In this document: positions 16,826-24,932 of the stretch, in pieces
How the letters are laid out: the number at the start of each line of letters is the position of its first letter
How positions within the stretch are numbered: the first letter of the stretch is position 1
Origin: Pseudomonadota bacterium
GTDB lineage: Bacteria; Pseudomonadota; Alphaproteobacteria; Acetobacterales; Acetobacteraceae
Assembly: GCA_021826425.1 (NCBI GenBank)
Contig: JAKAZY010000004.1
Coordinates: forward strand, 1-37,287
Reading direction: 5' to 3'
Length of the DNA: 37,287 bases
Made by a program: the position numbers and the translations under genes
The notes under the pieces: generated by a model
What the model was told of the DNA's origin: nothing
Databases searched by the model: none
What the model saw: only the letters and a program-made list of their open reading frames with translations

Positions 16826-16930
16826 GTTTAGAGAGCGATGACTTTAGGTTCGCTCAATTTGTCAGCGAGCCTGAAGTCTGAATCGCCCTCTATCTCATTG
16901 TTTTAGTGGCGGATTCAGATTTTAGAGAGG
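16826..16930. repeat. Dispersed intergenic repeat, type 1
   Basis: TTAGAGAGCGATGACTTTAG onward, with the arms GTTCGCTC and CAGCGAGCC, then CCCTCTATCTCATTGTTTTA shared exactly with the 6470 copy, ending ATTTTAGAG. It sits between the convergent ntrX and sensor-kinase genes, where it could act as a terminator-like structure. Confidence 0.85.
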
Positions 16931-16946
16931 ATCGCACTCACGCGGT

Positions 16947-18398
16947 TCACGCGGTGCGCTCTTGTTCTTTGCTTTGGCGATCCTCTTTATATACCGGAAT
17001 CGAGATGATGGCGCGTAGGCCAGGATGATTATCCTGCAGGTACAGCGTGCCGTTATGAAGCTGGGCAACGGCCACGACCAGCGCCAACCCCAGGCCTGAG
17101 CCCGCGGTGTTACGCGCTGACTCGGCACGGAAGAATCGCTGCGTTGCGCGGACCTTGTCCGTCTCCGCGATGCCGGGCCCGCGGTCGGCCACCGTGATCT
17201 GCACCACGTTGCCAGTTATCCTGGCTGAGAAATTGATGACTGTGAGGGATTCCGAAAACTTTAAAGCATTGTCGAGAAGATTCACCACCGCTTGCTGGAT
17301 CAGGTCGCGGTCCGCCAGCACCGGCAGCGGCTCGGTGATCTCGGTATGAAGCACGATCTGCTTGTCCTCGGCAACGGCGCGATAAAGCTCATCAAGATCC
17401 AGCAGCACCGGCGCCAGGTTGATGGGCGCGAAAGCCGCGCGGCGCGAGCCGGCCTCGATTTCTGAAATGCGCAATAACGCCTCGAAGACCGATACGATAC
17501 CATCGAGATCCTGGGTCGCGCGGTCGATGGCCGCCTGCATCTCCTCTTTGGTGCTGGCATGCAGTGCGGCATCCTCAAGCCGGCTGCGGGCGCGTGTAAC
17601 CGGCGTACGCAGATCATGCGCGATGGCGTTGGAAACGTGGCGCACTCCATCCATCAACCGGGCGATGCGATCCAGCATTTCGTTGATGGACATCGCCAAC
17701 TCATCGAATTCATCGCCCACGCCGCTCACCGGAACGCGGCGGGAAATATCGCCCCTGGCGATGGCCCCGGTGGTGGCGGAAATATTCCTGATAGTCCGCC
17801 GGAACACCGAGCGGATGAACAGCGCACCCAGAATACCCAGCGCCATCATCAGGCTCAACGCCCAGATCAGCCCAGCTCGCAGCACGTTGCGCAGCTCCAG
17901 CCGCGCCCGCACATCCCGCCCCACCAGCAATCTCATCCCGCCGGGCAACGCCTGAACCTGCAGCAGCGCCACGGAAGCGACGCCCTGGCGCGTCACCGGC
18001 AGCTCGTACCAGACATTATCCTGTGTCAGGCCAGCCGGCCAATGGTCAAGATTGCCGATCAGAATCTGGCCGGTGGCACTCAGCAAGAGATAGATGCCAT
18101 CTGGCTCGGATTCATTAGTCAGCCGGTTATGAATATCCGTTTCGAGCAAAGGCAGGCCGCCCAGCGCCTCCTGCTCCAGCAATGTCTGTGAATCGCTATG
18201 TATGGCATTCTGGACTTGGTGCTGCAGCAACCCCAGCGTGGAATACCAAAGTGCCACCGCCAGCACGAAGGCAGAGACACCGAAAACCCCCGCGTATACC
18301 AGGGCAAAACGCACCCCCGCGGAGCGGAACAATGCCCCCCGCCCGCGGTCGCCAACGGGTGGAGCCCCGCTGGCGGAAGCTGGGCCATGCCACGCCAT
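16947..18398 (-). CDS. Two-component sensor histidine kinase (EnvZ/OmpR-type partner)
   Basis: A 483-residue inner-membrane kinase. TM1 is at ~30-55 and TM2 at ~172-195, with a ~115-residue periplasmic sensor between. HAMP is at ~195-250 (RRTIRNISATTGAIARGDISRRV). The phosphoacceptor is His261 in NAIAHDLRTPVTRARSRLED. The ATPase domain has NLLDNALKFS, ADRGPGIAETD and GSGLGLALV. It lies 20 bp downstream of the response regulator that it presumably phosphorylates, in the order htrA, regulator, kinase. The signal is unknown, but co-transcription with a DegP-like protease suggests envelope or protein-folding stress. The ATG at 18398 has a weak ribosome-binding site. Confidence 0.9.
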   Translation of the reverse strand: MAWHGPASASGAPPVGDRGRGALFRSAGVRFALVYAGVFGVSAFVLAVALWYSTLGLLQHQVQNAIHSDSQTLLEQEALGGLPLLETDIHNRLTNESEPDGIYLLLSATGQILIGNLDHWPAGLTQDNVWYELPVTRQGVASVALLQVQALPGGMRLLVGRDVRARLELRNVLRAGLIWALSLMMALGILGALFIRSVFRRTIRNISATTGAIARGDISRRVPVSGVGDEFDELAMSINEMLDRIARLMDGVRHVSNAIAHDLRTPVTRARSRLEDAALHASTKEEMQAAIDRATQDLDGIVSVFEALLRISEIEAGSRRAAFAPINLAPVLLDLDELYRAVAEDKQIVLHTEITEPLPVLADRDLIQQAVVNLLDNALKFSESLTVINFSARITGNVVQITVADRGPGIAETDKVRATQRFFRAESARNTAGSGLGLALVVAVAQLHNGTLYLQDNHPGLRAIISIPVYKEDRQSKEQERTA

Positions 18399-18418
18399 GG
18401 CTATCTGGTCATCCAGCC

Positions 18419-19102
18419 CTAGGCGTCTTCCGCACGCAACATGTAGCCGGCGTTGCGCACCGTGTGCAGCAGCGACGTCTCGAAGGGCTTATCGACCTTC
18501 TGGCGCAACCGCGAGACATGCACGTCGATCACGTTTGTCTGCGGGTCGAAATGATAATCCCATACGCCTTCCAGCAGCATGGTGCGGGTGACCACCTGGC
18601 CAGCATGGCGCATCAGATACTCCAGCAGCCGGAACTCGCGCGGCTGCAGATCGATCTTCTGTGTACCGCGCCGCACGGAGCGCGAGAGCAGATCCATCTC
18701 CAGATCCCCCACCTGCAGACGGGTGGCCGGGCCATCGCTCTTGCCCCGGCGGGTCAGCGCTTCCACGCGGGCCAGCAACTCGGCGAAGGCAAACGGTTTG
18801 GTGAGGTAGTCATCACCACCGGCCTTCAGCCCTTTTACGCGGTCATCCACTTGCCCGAGCGCGGAGAGAAACAGCACCGGAGTGGCGTTGTCCTGGCCTC
18901 GCAATGTTTCCAGCAAACGCAAACCGTCGATGCCGCCTGGCAGCATGCGATCCAGGATGATTGCGTCGAAATTCTCCGACGCCGCCAGGAACAGGCCGTC
19001 TCGGCCATTATCGGCATGTTCCACCGTGTGCCCGGCTTCGCGCAGGCCCTTCAGGACGAACCCAGCCACATCCCTGTCGTCTTCAACGACGAGTATCCGC
19101 AT
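18419..19102 (-). CDS. OmpR/PhoB-family response regulator
   Basis: A 227-residue regulator: receiver domain with acidic pocket VEDDRD, phosphoacceptor Asp51 (IILDRMLPGG), conserved Lys in YLTKPFAF, and a C-terminal winged helix (LQPREFRLLEYLMRHAGQVVTR ... NVIDVHVSRLRQKVD). It starts immediately after the htrA stop (a few bp) and precedes its cognate kinase, so the three genes form one transcript. It may regulate the upstream protease gene as a feedback loop, as in CpxR or CiaR systems; this is inference. Confidence 0.92.
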   Translation of the reverse strand: MRILVVEDDRDVAGFVLKGLREAGHTVEHADNGRDGLFLAASENFDAIILDRMLPGGIDGLRLLETLRGQDNATPVLFLSALGQVDDRVKGLKAGGDDYLTKPFAFAELLARVEALTRRGKSDGPATRLQVGDLEMDLLSRSVRRGTQKIDLQPREFRLLEYLMRHAGQVVTRTMLLEGVWDYHFDPQTNVIDVHVSRLRQKVDKPFETSLLHTVRNAGYMLRAEDA

Positions 19103-19104
19103 CT

Positions 19105-20127
19105 CTACTCCCCTATTTGAACCGGTCGCCGTCCAACAATGACCGGCACGTGGAATATATGTGCATTTTCCTGAACCCCAAGGACCACTTTTCGCCCAGG
19201 CGCCATCGAAGCGATCGCGCGGGTGAGACCGTCCGCCCCAGAAATCGCCTCTCCATTCACCGTAACAATCACGTTAGACTGAGACAACCCTGCCAGATCA
19301 GCCGGCCCGCCGGGCTCCAACGCCGTGATCTGCGCCCCTGGTTTTCCATCCTGCGGGTCTGCGACAGAGACGCCCAGCCAGCCGCGCGCAACCTCGCCAT
19401 GGGCGATGAGCTGGGCCACGATCGGTGCGGCGCTATTGCTGGGAATCGCGAAACCGATCCCTACCGATCCGCCAGAAGGCGAGACAATTGCTGAATTTAT
19501 GCCAATCACCCCGCCCTGCATATCAAAAGCCGGACCGCCGGAATTGCCAGGGTTGATCGGCGCATCGAGCTGCAGGAAATGGTTGAACGGCCCCTCGCCA
19601 ATGTCGCGCCCCTCGGCCGAAATAATCCCGAGCGTGAAAGAGTTGCCCAGTGCAAAAGGGTTGCCCGCAGCCAGCACCCAATCGCCGATTTGCACCTTAC
19701 TGGAATCGGCCCAATGCGCGGGATGAAGCGGTTGGGAGGGCTTTATCCTGATGATCGCGATATCTGTCAGGTCGTCAGCCCCGACCAATTGCGCCGTTAA
19801 TTTTTCTCCATCATTCAAAGTTACCGTAATTTGCGCCGCCCCGGCGATAACGTGGTCATTGGTCACAATGAGCCCGGTGGAACTAATGATAAAGCCCGAC
19901 CCGGCGGCTTCGGTTAATGGCGGCGTGGCTTTGCCCCCCTGTACCGGTGCGGGGGTTTCGCCCTGTCCGCCGGAAGCCTCCGTCACCGTGATGCCAACCA
20001 CGCTGGGTGCGACCATTTTCACCAGGGGGGCGAGCGAATGCGGCGTCCCCTGGAACAGGCTGAACTGCGCGGATGCCGCAGCGGGAATTACCCAGAGTAA
20101 GCTCAGCGCCAATATCCGCCACCGCAT
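19105..20127 (-). CDS. HtrA/DegP-like periplasmic serine protease with one PDZ domain
   Basis: A 340-residue trypsin-fold protease. A signal peptide (ILALSLLWVIPAAASA|Q, ~20 residues) sends it to the periplasm. The catalytic triad is complete: His92 (VTNDHVI), Asp122 (LTDIAIIR) and Ser196 (INPGNSGGPAFD). A single PDZ domain (~245-335, RGWLGVSVAD ... GPADLAGL) follows, which makes it DegS/HhoA-like rather than two-PDZ DegP. It would degrade misfolded envelope proteins or cleave a regulatory substrate. Start ATG 20127 has GGAG upstream; a longer in-frame reading to 20208 lacks support. It heads the operon with the regulator and kinase. Confidence 0.92.
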   Translation of the reverse strand: MRWRILALSLLWVIPAAASAQFSLFQGTPHSLAPLVKMVAPSVVGITVTEASGGQGETPAPVQGGKATPPLTEAAGSGFIISSTGLIVTNDHVIAGAAQITVTLNDGEKLTAQLVGADDLTDIAIIRIKPSQPLHPAHWADSSKVQIGDWVLAAGNPFALGNSFTLGIISAEGRDIGEGPFNHFLQLDAPINPGNSGGPAFDMQGGVIGINSAIVSPSGGSVGIGFAIPSNSAAPIVAQLIAHGEVARGWLGVSVADPQDGKPGAQITALEPGGPADLAGLSQSNVIVTVNGEAISGADGLTRAIASMAPGRKVVLGVQENAHIFHVPVIVGRRPVQIGE

Positions 20128-20320
20128 TTTGTGCTCCAAACCTCTCCGACGCCGCCAAACACCTGCCCGCCTGGCCCTGTTCTGCCATGGCGGCCGTGTG
20201 CAGGCCAATGCGCCAAATGGTTGCGCTTGCCCCGCAATTATAGTCCAATACTGGCCGCGAGGTGTTGAAAACGCTGCACAGCCTCACGACGTGCCCCTTA
20301 TACAGAAGGAGGGTAACAGC

Positions 20321-20659
20321 ATGAGCCCGAAACGCATCGATCCATCTTCCATCGATATCGAATACCTGAAGAGCGAGTTCGAAAAATTCCGCAGCGGGCT
20401 TGGTGAAACCACCGAAAAGATGGGCGACAACGCGCATGCCGCGCTGGAGCAGATTACCGCGTACCTGAATGGCGGCGATCTTTCCTCGCGTGTTGCCTCG
20501 CTCGAGGAGGAACTGGAGGTCCTGGGTGCCCGGCTGAAGGACGGCAGCAAGGATGCCGTGGCCAAGCTTGAAACACAAGTCAGCGCCCGCCCGTTAGCCT
20601 CACTGGCGATCGCGTTTGGCGTGGGCATGCTGGCCGCTGGCTTGCTGCGCCGCAGTTAG
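20321..20659 (+). CDS. ElaB/YqjD/DUF883-like membrane-anchored protein
   Basis: A 112-residue protein with an acidic helical N-terminal part (SSIDIEYLKSEFEKFRSGL, then a coiled-coil-like SRVASLEEELEVLGARLKD) and a C-terminal transmembrane anchor (PLASLAIAFGVGMLAAGLLRR). In enterobacteria such tail-anchored proteins (YqjD, ElaB) bind ribosomes in stationary phase. The ribosome-binding site AAGGAGGG is strong and fixes the start. The next gene, seven bases downstream, encodes a small two-helix membrane protein, as in the enterobacterial yqjD-yqjE pair. Confidence 0.75.
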   Translation: MSPKRIDPSSIDIEYLKSEFEKFRSGLGETTEKMGDNAHAALEQITAYLNGGDLSSRVASLEEELEVLGARLKDGSKDAVAKLETQVSARPLASLAIAFGVGMLAAGLLRRS

Positions 20660-20665
20660 CACTGA

Positions 20666-21067
20666 ATGAGCCTTGCCCGCCACGTGCGCTTTTTATGCAA
20701 GAGCGCGGCATTATCGGCCAGCATGGCGGTGATGGTGCTGTGCTTGGCGCTGGGGGCGTTGGGGCTTCTTGTCGCCGCCTTCATCATCTGGCTGAGCCAC
20801 TTGCTGGGCATGGCCGCCGCCGTGGCGATTGCTGGGGCGGTGCTGCTCGTTATGGCGTTCATCGTAATGGGCGTGGCTAGGCTGGCGCTTGTCCGCATGC
20901 AGGCCAACCAGCCCAGCCTCGCCGCCGAGGCCCTTGGCATGTTCGGCTTTGGCCTGAGGATGGCAACCCTCATCATCCGGCGCGATCCCAGCAAGGCGCT
21001 GCTGACCGCGATGATCGCCGGTGCGCTTGCCGAATATCTCTCTGGCAAGCGCCCGCCGGGAGATTAA
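20666..21067 (+). CDS. Small membrane protein of the phage-holin/YqjE-like (Holin_X) type
   Basis: A 133-residue protein with two long adjacent hydrophobic helices (~15-45 and ~48-72), a short basic loop and an amphipathic C-terminus. This topology is shared with the DUF1469/Holin_X family (YqjE), whose role is unknown despite the holin-like name. It starts seven bases after the DUF883-like gene, so the two are translated together. No lysis genes are near, which argues against a true phage holin. Confidence 0.65.
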   Translation: MSLARHVRFLCKSAALSASMAVMVLCLALGALGLLVAAFIIWLSHLLGMAAAVAIAGAVLLVMAFIVMGVARLALVRMQANQPSLAAEALGMFGFGLRMATLIIRRDPSKALLTAMIAGALAEYLSGKRPPGD

Positions 21068-21154
21068 TGCCAGCCAGCCCAAGCGCCGAGTGATGACCGC
21101 TGGGCAAAAACCAATCCACCCCCACCCCGCTGCGGGGCAGGGTTCTGGACAAGG

Positions 21155-21706
21155 CTATTTGGTGTTGTTCGCCGCCGCCTGAAGATCGGAAGCACGGGCG
21201 AGTATCCGATTCTCCAGCCCGTTGGCGATTGACGGATCAGCCGGGGTGTCCACCCATTGCCCGCCTTGCAGATTTTGCTGGAACACACTCACCTGGATGG
21301 CGTCGGCCGTGAGGGTCTTGCTGAGAATATAAGCGTTGGCCTTAAAGCGCGTATCCGGCGCGGAGGGCGGGCTGTACCAATCGGTGATGATAACGCCGCC
21401 AAACGGATCTGCGGAGACCAACGGCATGAAGGAAAGCGTGTCGAGCGTTGCCCGCCACAGATAGGCGTTGACCTGGATATTGGTGTTCGCGCCGGCATTG
21501 CTGTTGGCGCCCTGACCCAGGGTGAACAAGCTGCCCGAACTGGCCGGGGCGGGGCCGAAACCGCCTTGCTCATAATTATTGACTTGCGGAACGGAGGTTT
21601 TCAAACCGCCACAGGCGCTGAGCGACAACAAGCCGACAGCCAGGCCGGCGGGGACGGCAATGCGTTGAATAATCCTCAATTCTACTCTCCAAGCCCGAAA
21701 CTGCAT
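21155..21706 (-). CDS. DUF3576 family lipoprotein
   Basis: A 183-residue lipoprotein: hydrophobic signal ending LLSLSACGG (lipidated Cys32). The mature domain has the DUF3576 pattern YLWRATLDTLSFMPL, DPFGGVIITDWYSPP and ILSKTLTADAIQVSVFQQ. The family is widespread in alphaproteobacteria and its function is unknown. The ATG at 21706 has GGAGG nine bases upstream. It is downstream of, and in the same direction as, the porin gene but separated from it by a terminator. A GC-rich palindrome (CCCCGCTGCGGGG near 21126-21138) lies past its stop, toward the convergent YqjE-like gene. Confidence 0.8.
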   Translation of the reverse strand: MQFRAWRVELRIIQRIAVPAGLAVGLLSLSACGGLKTSVPQVNNYEQGGFGPAPASSGSLFTLGQGANSNAGANTNIQVNAYLWRATLDTLSFMPLVSADPFGGVIITDWYSPPSAPDTRFKANAYILSKTLTADAIQVSVFQQNLQGGQWVDTPADPSIANGLENRILARASDLQAAANNTK

Positions 21707-21774
21707 GTTGTTTAGCCTCCAACCATTATTCCGCCAAGGGCTGGGGTGGCAGAGACACGGATCGTGTCAAAAAA

Positions 21775-21806
21775 CAAAAAGGGCGGCGGTTGCCCGCCAC
21801 CCTTTT
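21775..21806 (-). terminator. Rho-independent terminator of the porin gene
   Basis: Minus-strand stem GGGTGGCGG / CCGCCGCCC (one G-U pair) with a 4-base loop at 21781-21802, flanked by AAAA/TTTT pairs and followed by TTTTTGTTTTTT. The A/T flanks on both sides make it potentially bidirectional. Confidence 0.85.
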
Positions 21807-21836
21807 CTTGCCAATCCGGCAGGATTGTTTACATGC

Positions 21837-23114
21837 TTACCACTTAAGCGTGGTACCCACAGCAATGATCTGCTCATGCACGTTGGAGCGAGCGCCCGCA
21901 ACGGTCGTCGGCTGGTGCTGTTGGCCATACAGATACTGGATAAAGAAGCCAATGGGCTTGGCCAGCTGATAATTGGCTCCAACCGCCACGCCGTTTTCGT
22001 TCAACGTGCGAGCCGTGCCGCTCTTGCCAGGAACATAGGCACCTGAGGATTGCTGGTTAAAATAGGAAGCGCCCAGCGTGTACGGCCCGATATTGTAGGA
22101 CGCGCCCACAATGTAACCGAGCGCGTTACGAGCACCCTTTGGCTTGAAGTAGTAGCTGTCTTCCAGCTGGCCGTATTTAACGTTGCCGCCGACCGTAAGA
22201 CCCGCATAGGTGGTTTGTGCACCAGCCTCGAACACGCTCAGCTCATCATAACCATACGGGGCGCTGGCACCATAGCTGCCATTGGTGCTGCTCAGCGGCG
22301 CGCCGTGCAGGTAACCAACAGAGACCTTGTTGGCGAAGGCGTCGATTTTATTGCCGTAGGACACCGCCACATCCAGCGTGTTGCGGCGGCGGCCGTTGCT
22401 GCCACCGGCAACCGAGGTGGCGGCGGAGCCGTTGGCACTGCCGGGCTGATCCTGACCTTGCTTGAGGCCGTTGGAGCTAGGCTCGAAGCCAATGATGCCG
22501 GACAAGTTGCCACCCAGCACTTCAACAGCCGGGGTCTCATACACAAACTTGCTGGTTGTATAGAGATGGCTGGAGTCAGCGTAGACAAACTGCCCAGGGC
22601 TGCTCGGCAGGATGTTGAAGGGGCCGCCATCGGCATTGAACTGCGCGCCATCGCCGAAATTCTCGATCACGCCAGCCTGAGCCAAGGTGAAGGCGGAATC
22701 GGTATCGCCAAAGCGGAAAAAGCCGTAATCAGGCGTGCCGATATAACCGTAGCCACGGCGGATATAGAGCGAGCCAACGCCGTTGGTGCCGGTGTCGCTC
22801 GGGTTCGCCCGAACGCCCGCATTCGAGGTCGTGGTGCGCAGCTCAAACTGCACGCCGTACATGATGCCATTCAGCGTCTCGGCATCAAAACCGGGAAGCA
22901 GGCGGAAATCGCCGAAGGTGGAAACACTGTTCAGCTTATAGCCCGCGGCGTCGCTGCCCATGTTGGTGGCACCGTATGCGCCAACGCCGAACTGGAAATA
23001 GCCATTCAGGTGAACAACGATGGTGCCTGGGGCAGCAACGGGCTTGGCCGGCTGGGCGAAGGCAGCGCCCGTGGCAAGCATTGTCGCCGCAGTGGCCAGA
23101 AGTAGTTTGCGCAT
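21837..23114 (-). CDS. Gram-negative porin (outer-membrane beta-barrel)
   Basis: A 425-residue outer-membrane protein. The signal peptide is LLLATAATMLATGAAFAQ (cleavage after Ala20-Gln region), then the first strand VVHLNGYFQFGVGAYG. Alternating aromatic strands run through the sequence, for example YGYIGTPDYGFFRFGDTDSAF and GASYNIGPYTLGASYF, and the protein ends VGTTLKW, the aromatic C-terminal residue recognised by the BAM complex. This fits general diffusion porins of the Porin_4 type seen in Rhodospirillales. The start at 23114 has GAGGAG upstream. It is monocistronic, with a strong terminator and an AT-rich upstream region. Confidence 0.9.
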   Translation of the reverse strand: MRKLLLATAATMLATGAAFAQPAKPVAAPGTIVVHLNGYFQFGVGAYGATNMGSDAAGYKLNSVSTFGDFRLLPGFDAETLNGIMYGVQFELRTTTSNAGVRANPSDTGTNGVGSLYIRRGYGYIGTPDYGFFRFGDTDSAFTLAQAGVIENFGDGAQFNADGGPFNILPSSPGQFVYADSSHLYTTSKFVYETPAVEVLGGNLSGIIGFEPSSNGLKQGQDQPGSANGSAATSVAGGSNGRRRNTLDVAVSYGNKIDAFANKVSVGYLHGAPLSSTNGSYGASAPYGYDELSVFEAGAQTTYAGLTVGGNVKYGQLEDSYYFKPKGARNALGYIVGASYNIGPYTLGASYFNQQSSGAYVPGKSGTARTLNENGVAVGANYQLAKPIGFFIQYLYGQQHQPTTVAGARSNVHEQIIAVGTTLKW

Positions 23115-23479
23115 AATTCATCTCCTCATTCGCCGGAAGCGATGTTTCATCAACCCAAGGAGCCCATGGAGGCACCCAATTGCGCGTCTGGCACTGACAG
23201 GCCGCCCGCAATGTCGAGGCCCTTAAATATCCATCCACAAACGGAAGCAATCGCATACTTCTTTGTTCATTTGTTATTCAGGAGACTGTGGCGGCAGCGC
23301 CACAACTATATTACACTAATGTTAATTAATTATTTTAGTATTTGCTGAATTTTTCTTGATATATGACAATATGATTACATACTTTTCTGTTATTATCTAC
23401 TCATATTGTAGTTATATAATAGGGTTTAGTCTGGCGCGTGGCACATCCCCAGCGCACATAAATTTTTGTATAATATTCC
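23115..23479. promoter_or_regulatory. Porin upstream region with AT-rich block
   Basis: About 365 bp with no gene. Bases ~23240-23420 are strikingly AT-rich against the GC-rich surroundings and contain many TATA/TTAA words plus a 7-bp hairpin, TGTGGCG/CGCCACA around 23286-23304. It probably holds the porin promoter and UP-like elements and may bind nucleoid proteins. No exact promoter can be assigned. Confidence 0.45.
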
Positions 23480-24103
23480 CTAAAGAAAGGCCTCTATCGC
23501 CCCGATGCCGGCGCAACGAAATGTCAGCCCGCGCACCCGCGCGCCGGTTATTCCCCCCAGCGCGTAGGTTCTTATCCGCCCGGCCTGGCGGGCCAGTTTG
23601 AGCCACCCTGAAACGCCCAATCCGGGCGCACCGGGATGCGTGGCCGTCGGAAAAACTGGCGATATGAAAATCAGCGCCACACCGGCCCGGCGCGCTTTGG
23701 CGATTTGCGCCGCGTTATGGGCCGAGGCGCTGCGCAAAATCGGCTTGCCCCCCGCATTGTGTGCCGCCGCGCCGCCACGCAGATGCAGCCCTGCCCCCAG
23801 CGCCGCCGCCAGCCGCGCATCCCCGGCGATGATCAGTGTCAGCCGCCGCGCCCGGCAGATCCGCGCCGCCGCCTTGGCCAGCCGGGCGCGGTCCGGGTGC
23901 GAATCGTGGCGGAACAGCACCCCGCACAACCCCACTGGCAGCCGGCTGATAATGGCTAACGGGTCCGGCGTGCGGCCTTCATCGGTAAACAACCAGAGTG
24001 GTGGCGGGCCGGGTTTGCGCCGCGCATCTGGCGCGCTCTGCGCCTGCCTGCCCAAGCGGCGGCGCTTTACCACGCGGCCCCAGGCGATTAACCGTCCATC
24101 CAT
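23480..24103 (-). CDS. Thiamine phosphate synthase/TenI family protein
   Basis: A 207-residue TIM-barrel protein of the ThiE/TenI family. Diagnostic pieces are LWLFTD near the start, LRRG-like GLHLRGG, ISPVFPTATHPGAPGLG and a C-terminal YALGGIT ... GIGAIEAF. ThiE couples HMP-pyrophosphate to the thiazole phosphate, while TenI-like members isomerise the thiazole; divergence in the phosphate-binding end makes the choice uncertain. The ATG at 24103 overlaps, on the opposite strand, the yggS ATG (24102-24104), so each gene's control sequence would lie inside the other. No other thi genes are adjacent. Confidence 0.75.
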   Translation of the reverse strand: MDGRLIAWGRVVKRRRLGRQAQSAPDARRKPGPPPLWLFTDEGRTPDPLAIISRLPVGLCGVLFRHDSHPDRARLAKAAARICRARRLTLIIAGDARLAAALGAGLHLRGGAAAHNAGGKPILRSASAHNAAQIAKARRAGVALIFISPVFPTATHPGAPGLGVSGWLKLARQAGRIRTYALGGITGARVRGLTFRCAGIGAIEAFL

Positions 24104-24770
24104 GCCCGACCCTAGCCTGATCGCCCGGAATCTCGAAACCATCCGCGCCCATATCGCCCAAGCCGCCCGCGCAGCCGGGCGGGATCCATCTGAGATCGTG
24201 CTGATTGGCGTTAGCAAGACGCATCCAAAGGCGGCGGTACTGGAGGCCATGGCGGCCGGGCTGTTCATCTTCGGCGAGAACCGGGTGCAGGAAGCGGCGG
24301 AAAAATTCCCCATCGCGGGGGCCCGGCTGCACATTATCGGCGGGCTGCAAACCAATAAAGCCGCACAGGCCGTACGGCTGGCCGATAGCATCGACAGCCT
24401 GGACCGCCCGCGTTTGGCCGACGCCATTGCCCGCGCCGCCGATGAAAAAGGCCGGCTGCCGGAATTGCTGGTGCAGGTGAATATCGGCGATGAGCCGCAG
24501 AAATCCGGCGTTCCGGCCGACGAGGCCGATGCCTTCATCCGCGCCATGCGCGCCCGCTTTGGTGATGCGCTGAAAGGGCTGATGTGCATTCCGCCGGAGG
24601 CCGAAGACCCCGCGCCATATTTCCGCAGGCTTGCCACCATGGCCGATATTCATGGCCTGGCGGTACGCTCCATGGGTATGTCCAGCGATTACGCGGCGGC
24701 GATTGCCGAAGGCGCCACCCATATCCGCATCGGCTCGGCGCTGTTCGGCCACCGGAGCGCCCGCGCCTGA
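24102..24770 (+). CDS. yggS: YggS family pyridoxal-phosphate homeostasis protein
   Basis: A 222-residue PLP-binding TIM-barrel protein (PROSC/YggS family) that buffers and delivers PLP. The lysine for PLP is in LIGVSKTHP. FGENRVQEAAEKF, LHIIGGLQTNK and the C-terminal RSMGMSSDYAAAIAEGATHIRIGSALFG are all canonical. The ATG at 24102 begins the conserved N-terminus and overlaps the thiE-like start on the other strand; no ribosome-binding site is visible. It lies upstream of mreC with a 160-bp gap, in the place where mreB would usually be. Confidence 0.93.
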   Translation: MPDPSLIARNLETIRAHIAQAARAAGRDPSEIVLIGVSKTHPKAAVLEAMAAGLFIFGENRVQEAAEKFPIAGARLHIIGGLQTNKAAQAVRLADSIDSLDRPRLADAIARAADEKGRLPELLVQVNIGDEPQKSGVPADEADAFIRAMRARFGDALKGLMCIPPEAEDPAPYFRRLATMADIHGLAVRSMGMSSDYAAAIAEGATHIRIGSALFGHRSARA

Positions 24771-24932
24771 TTCCGCGCCCGCCAAAGCCTGCCGGCTCCA
24801 GTTTGAAAAACATTTAATGATTTAAATTAACCAGGTCAGGCCTGTTTCGTGCTTATGCGGACTGTGCGGCGATAACTTTTGGCTGTATCTGCAAGCCTGT
24901 CATCCTTTTGCCCTTCGGAGATCAGCTTCCCG

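Noticed and set aside
20666-21067. Phage holin indicating a prophage remnant
   Set aside because: The gene is paired with a YqjD-like gene and no phage genes are near; the YqjE-like interpretation fits better.
24800-24830. CtrA box upstream of mreC
   Set aside because: Several TTAA words occur (TTAATGATTTAAATTAAC), but spacing between halves is 4 or 9 bases, not the required 7.
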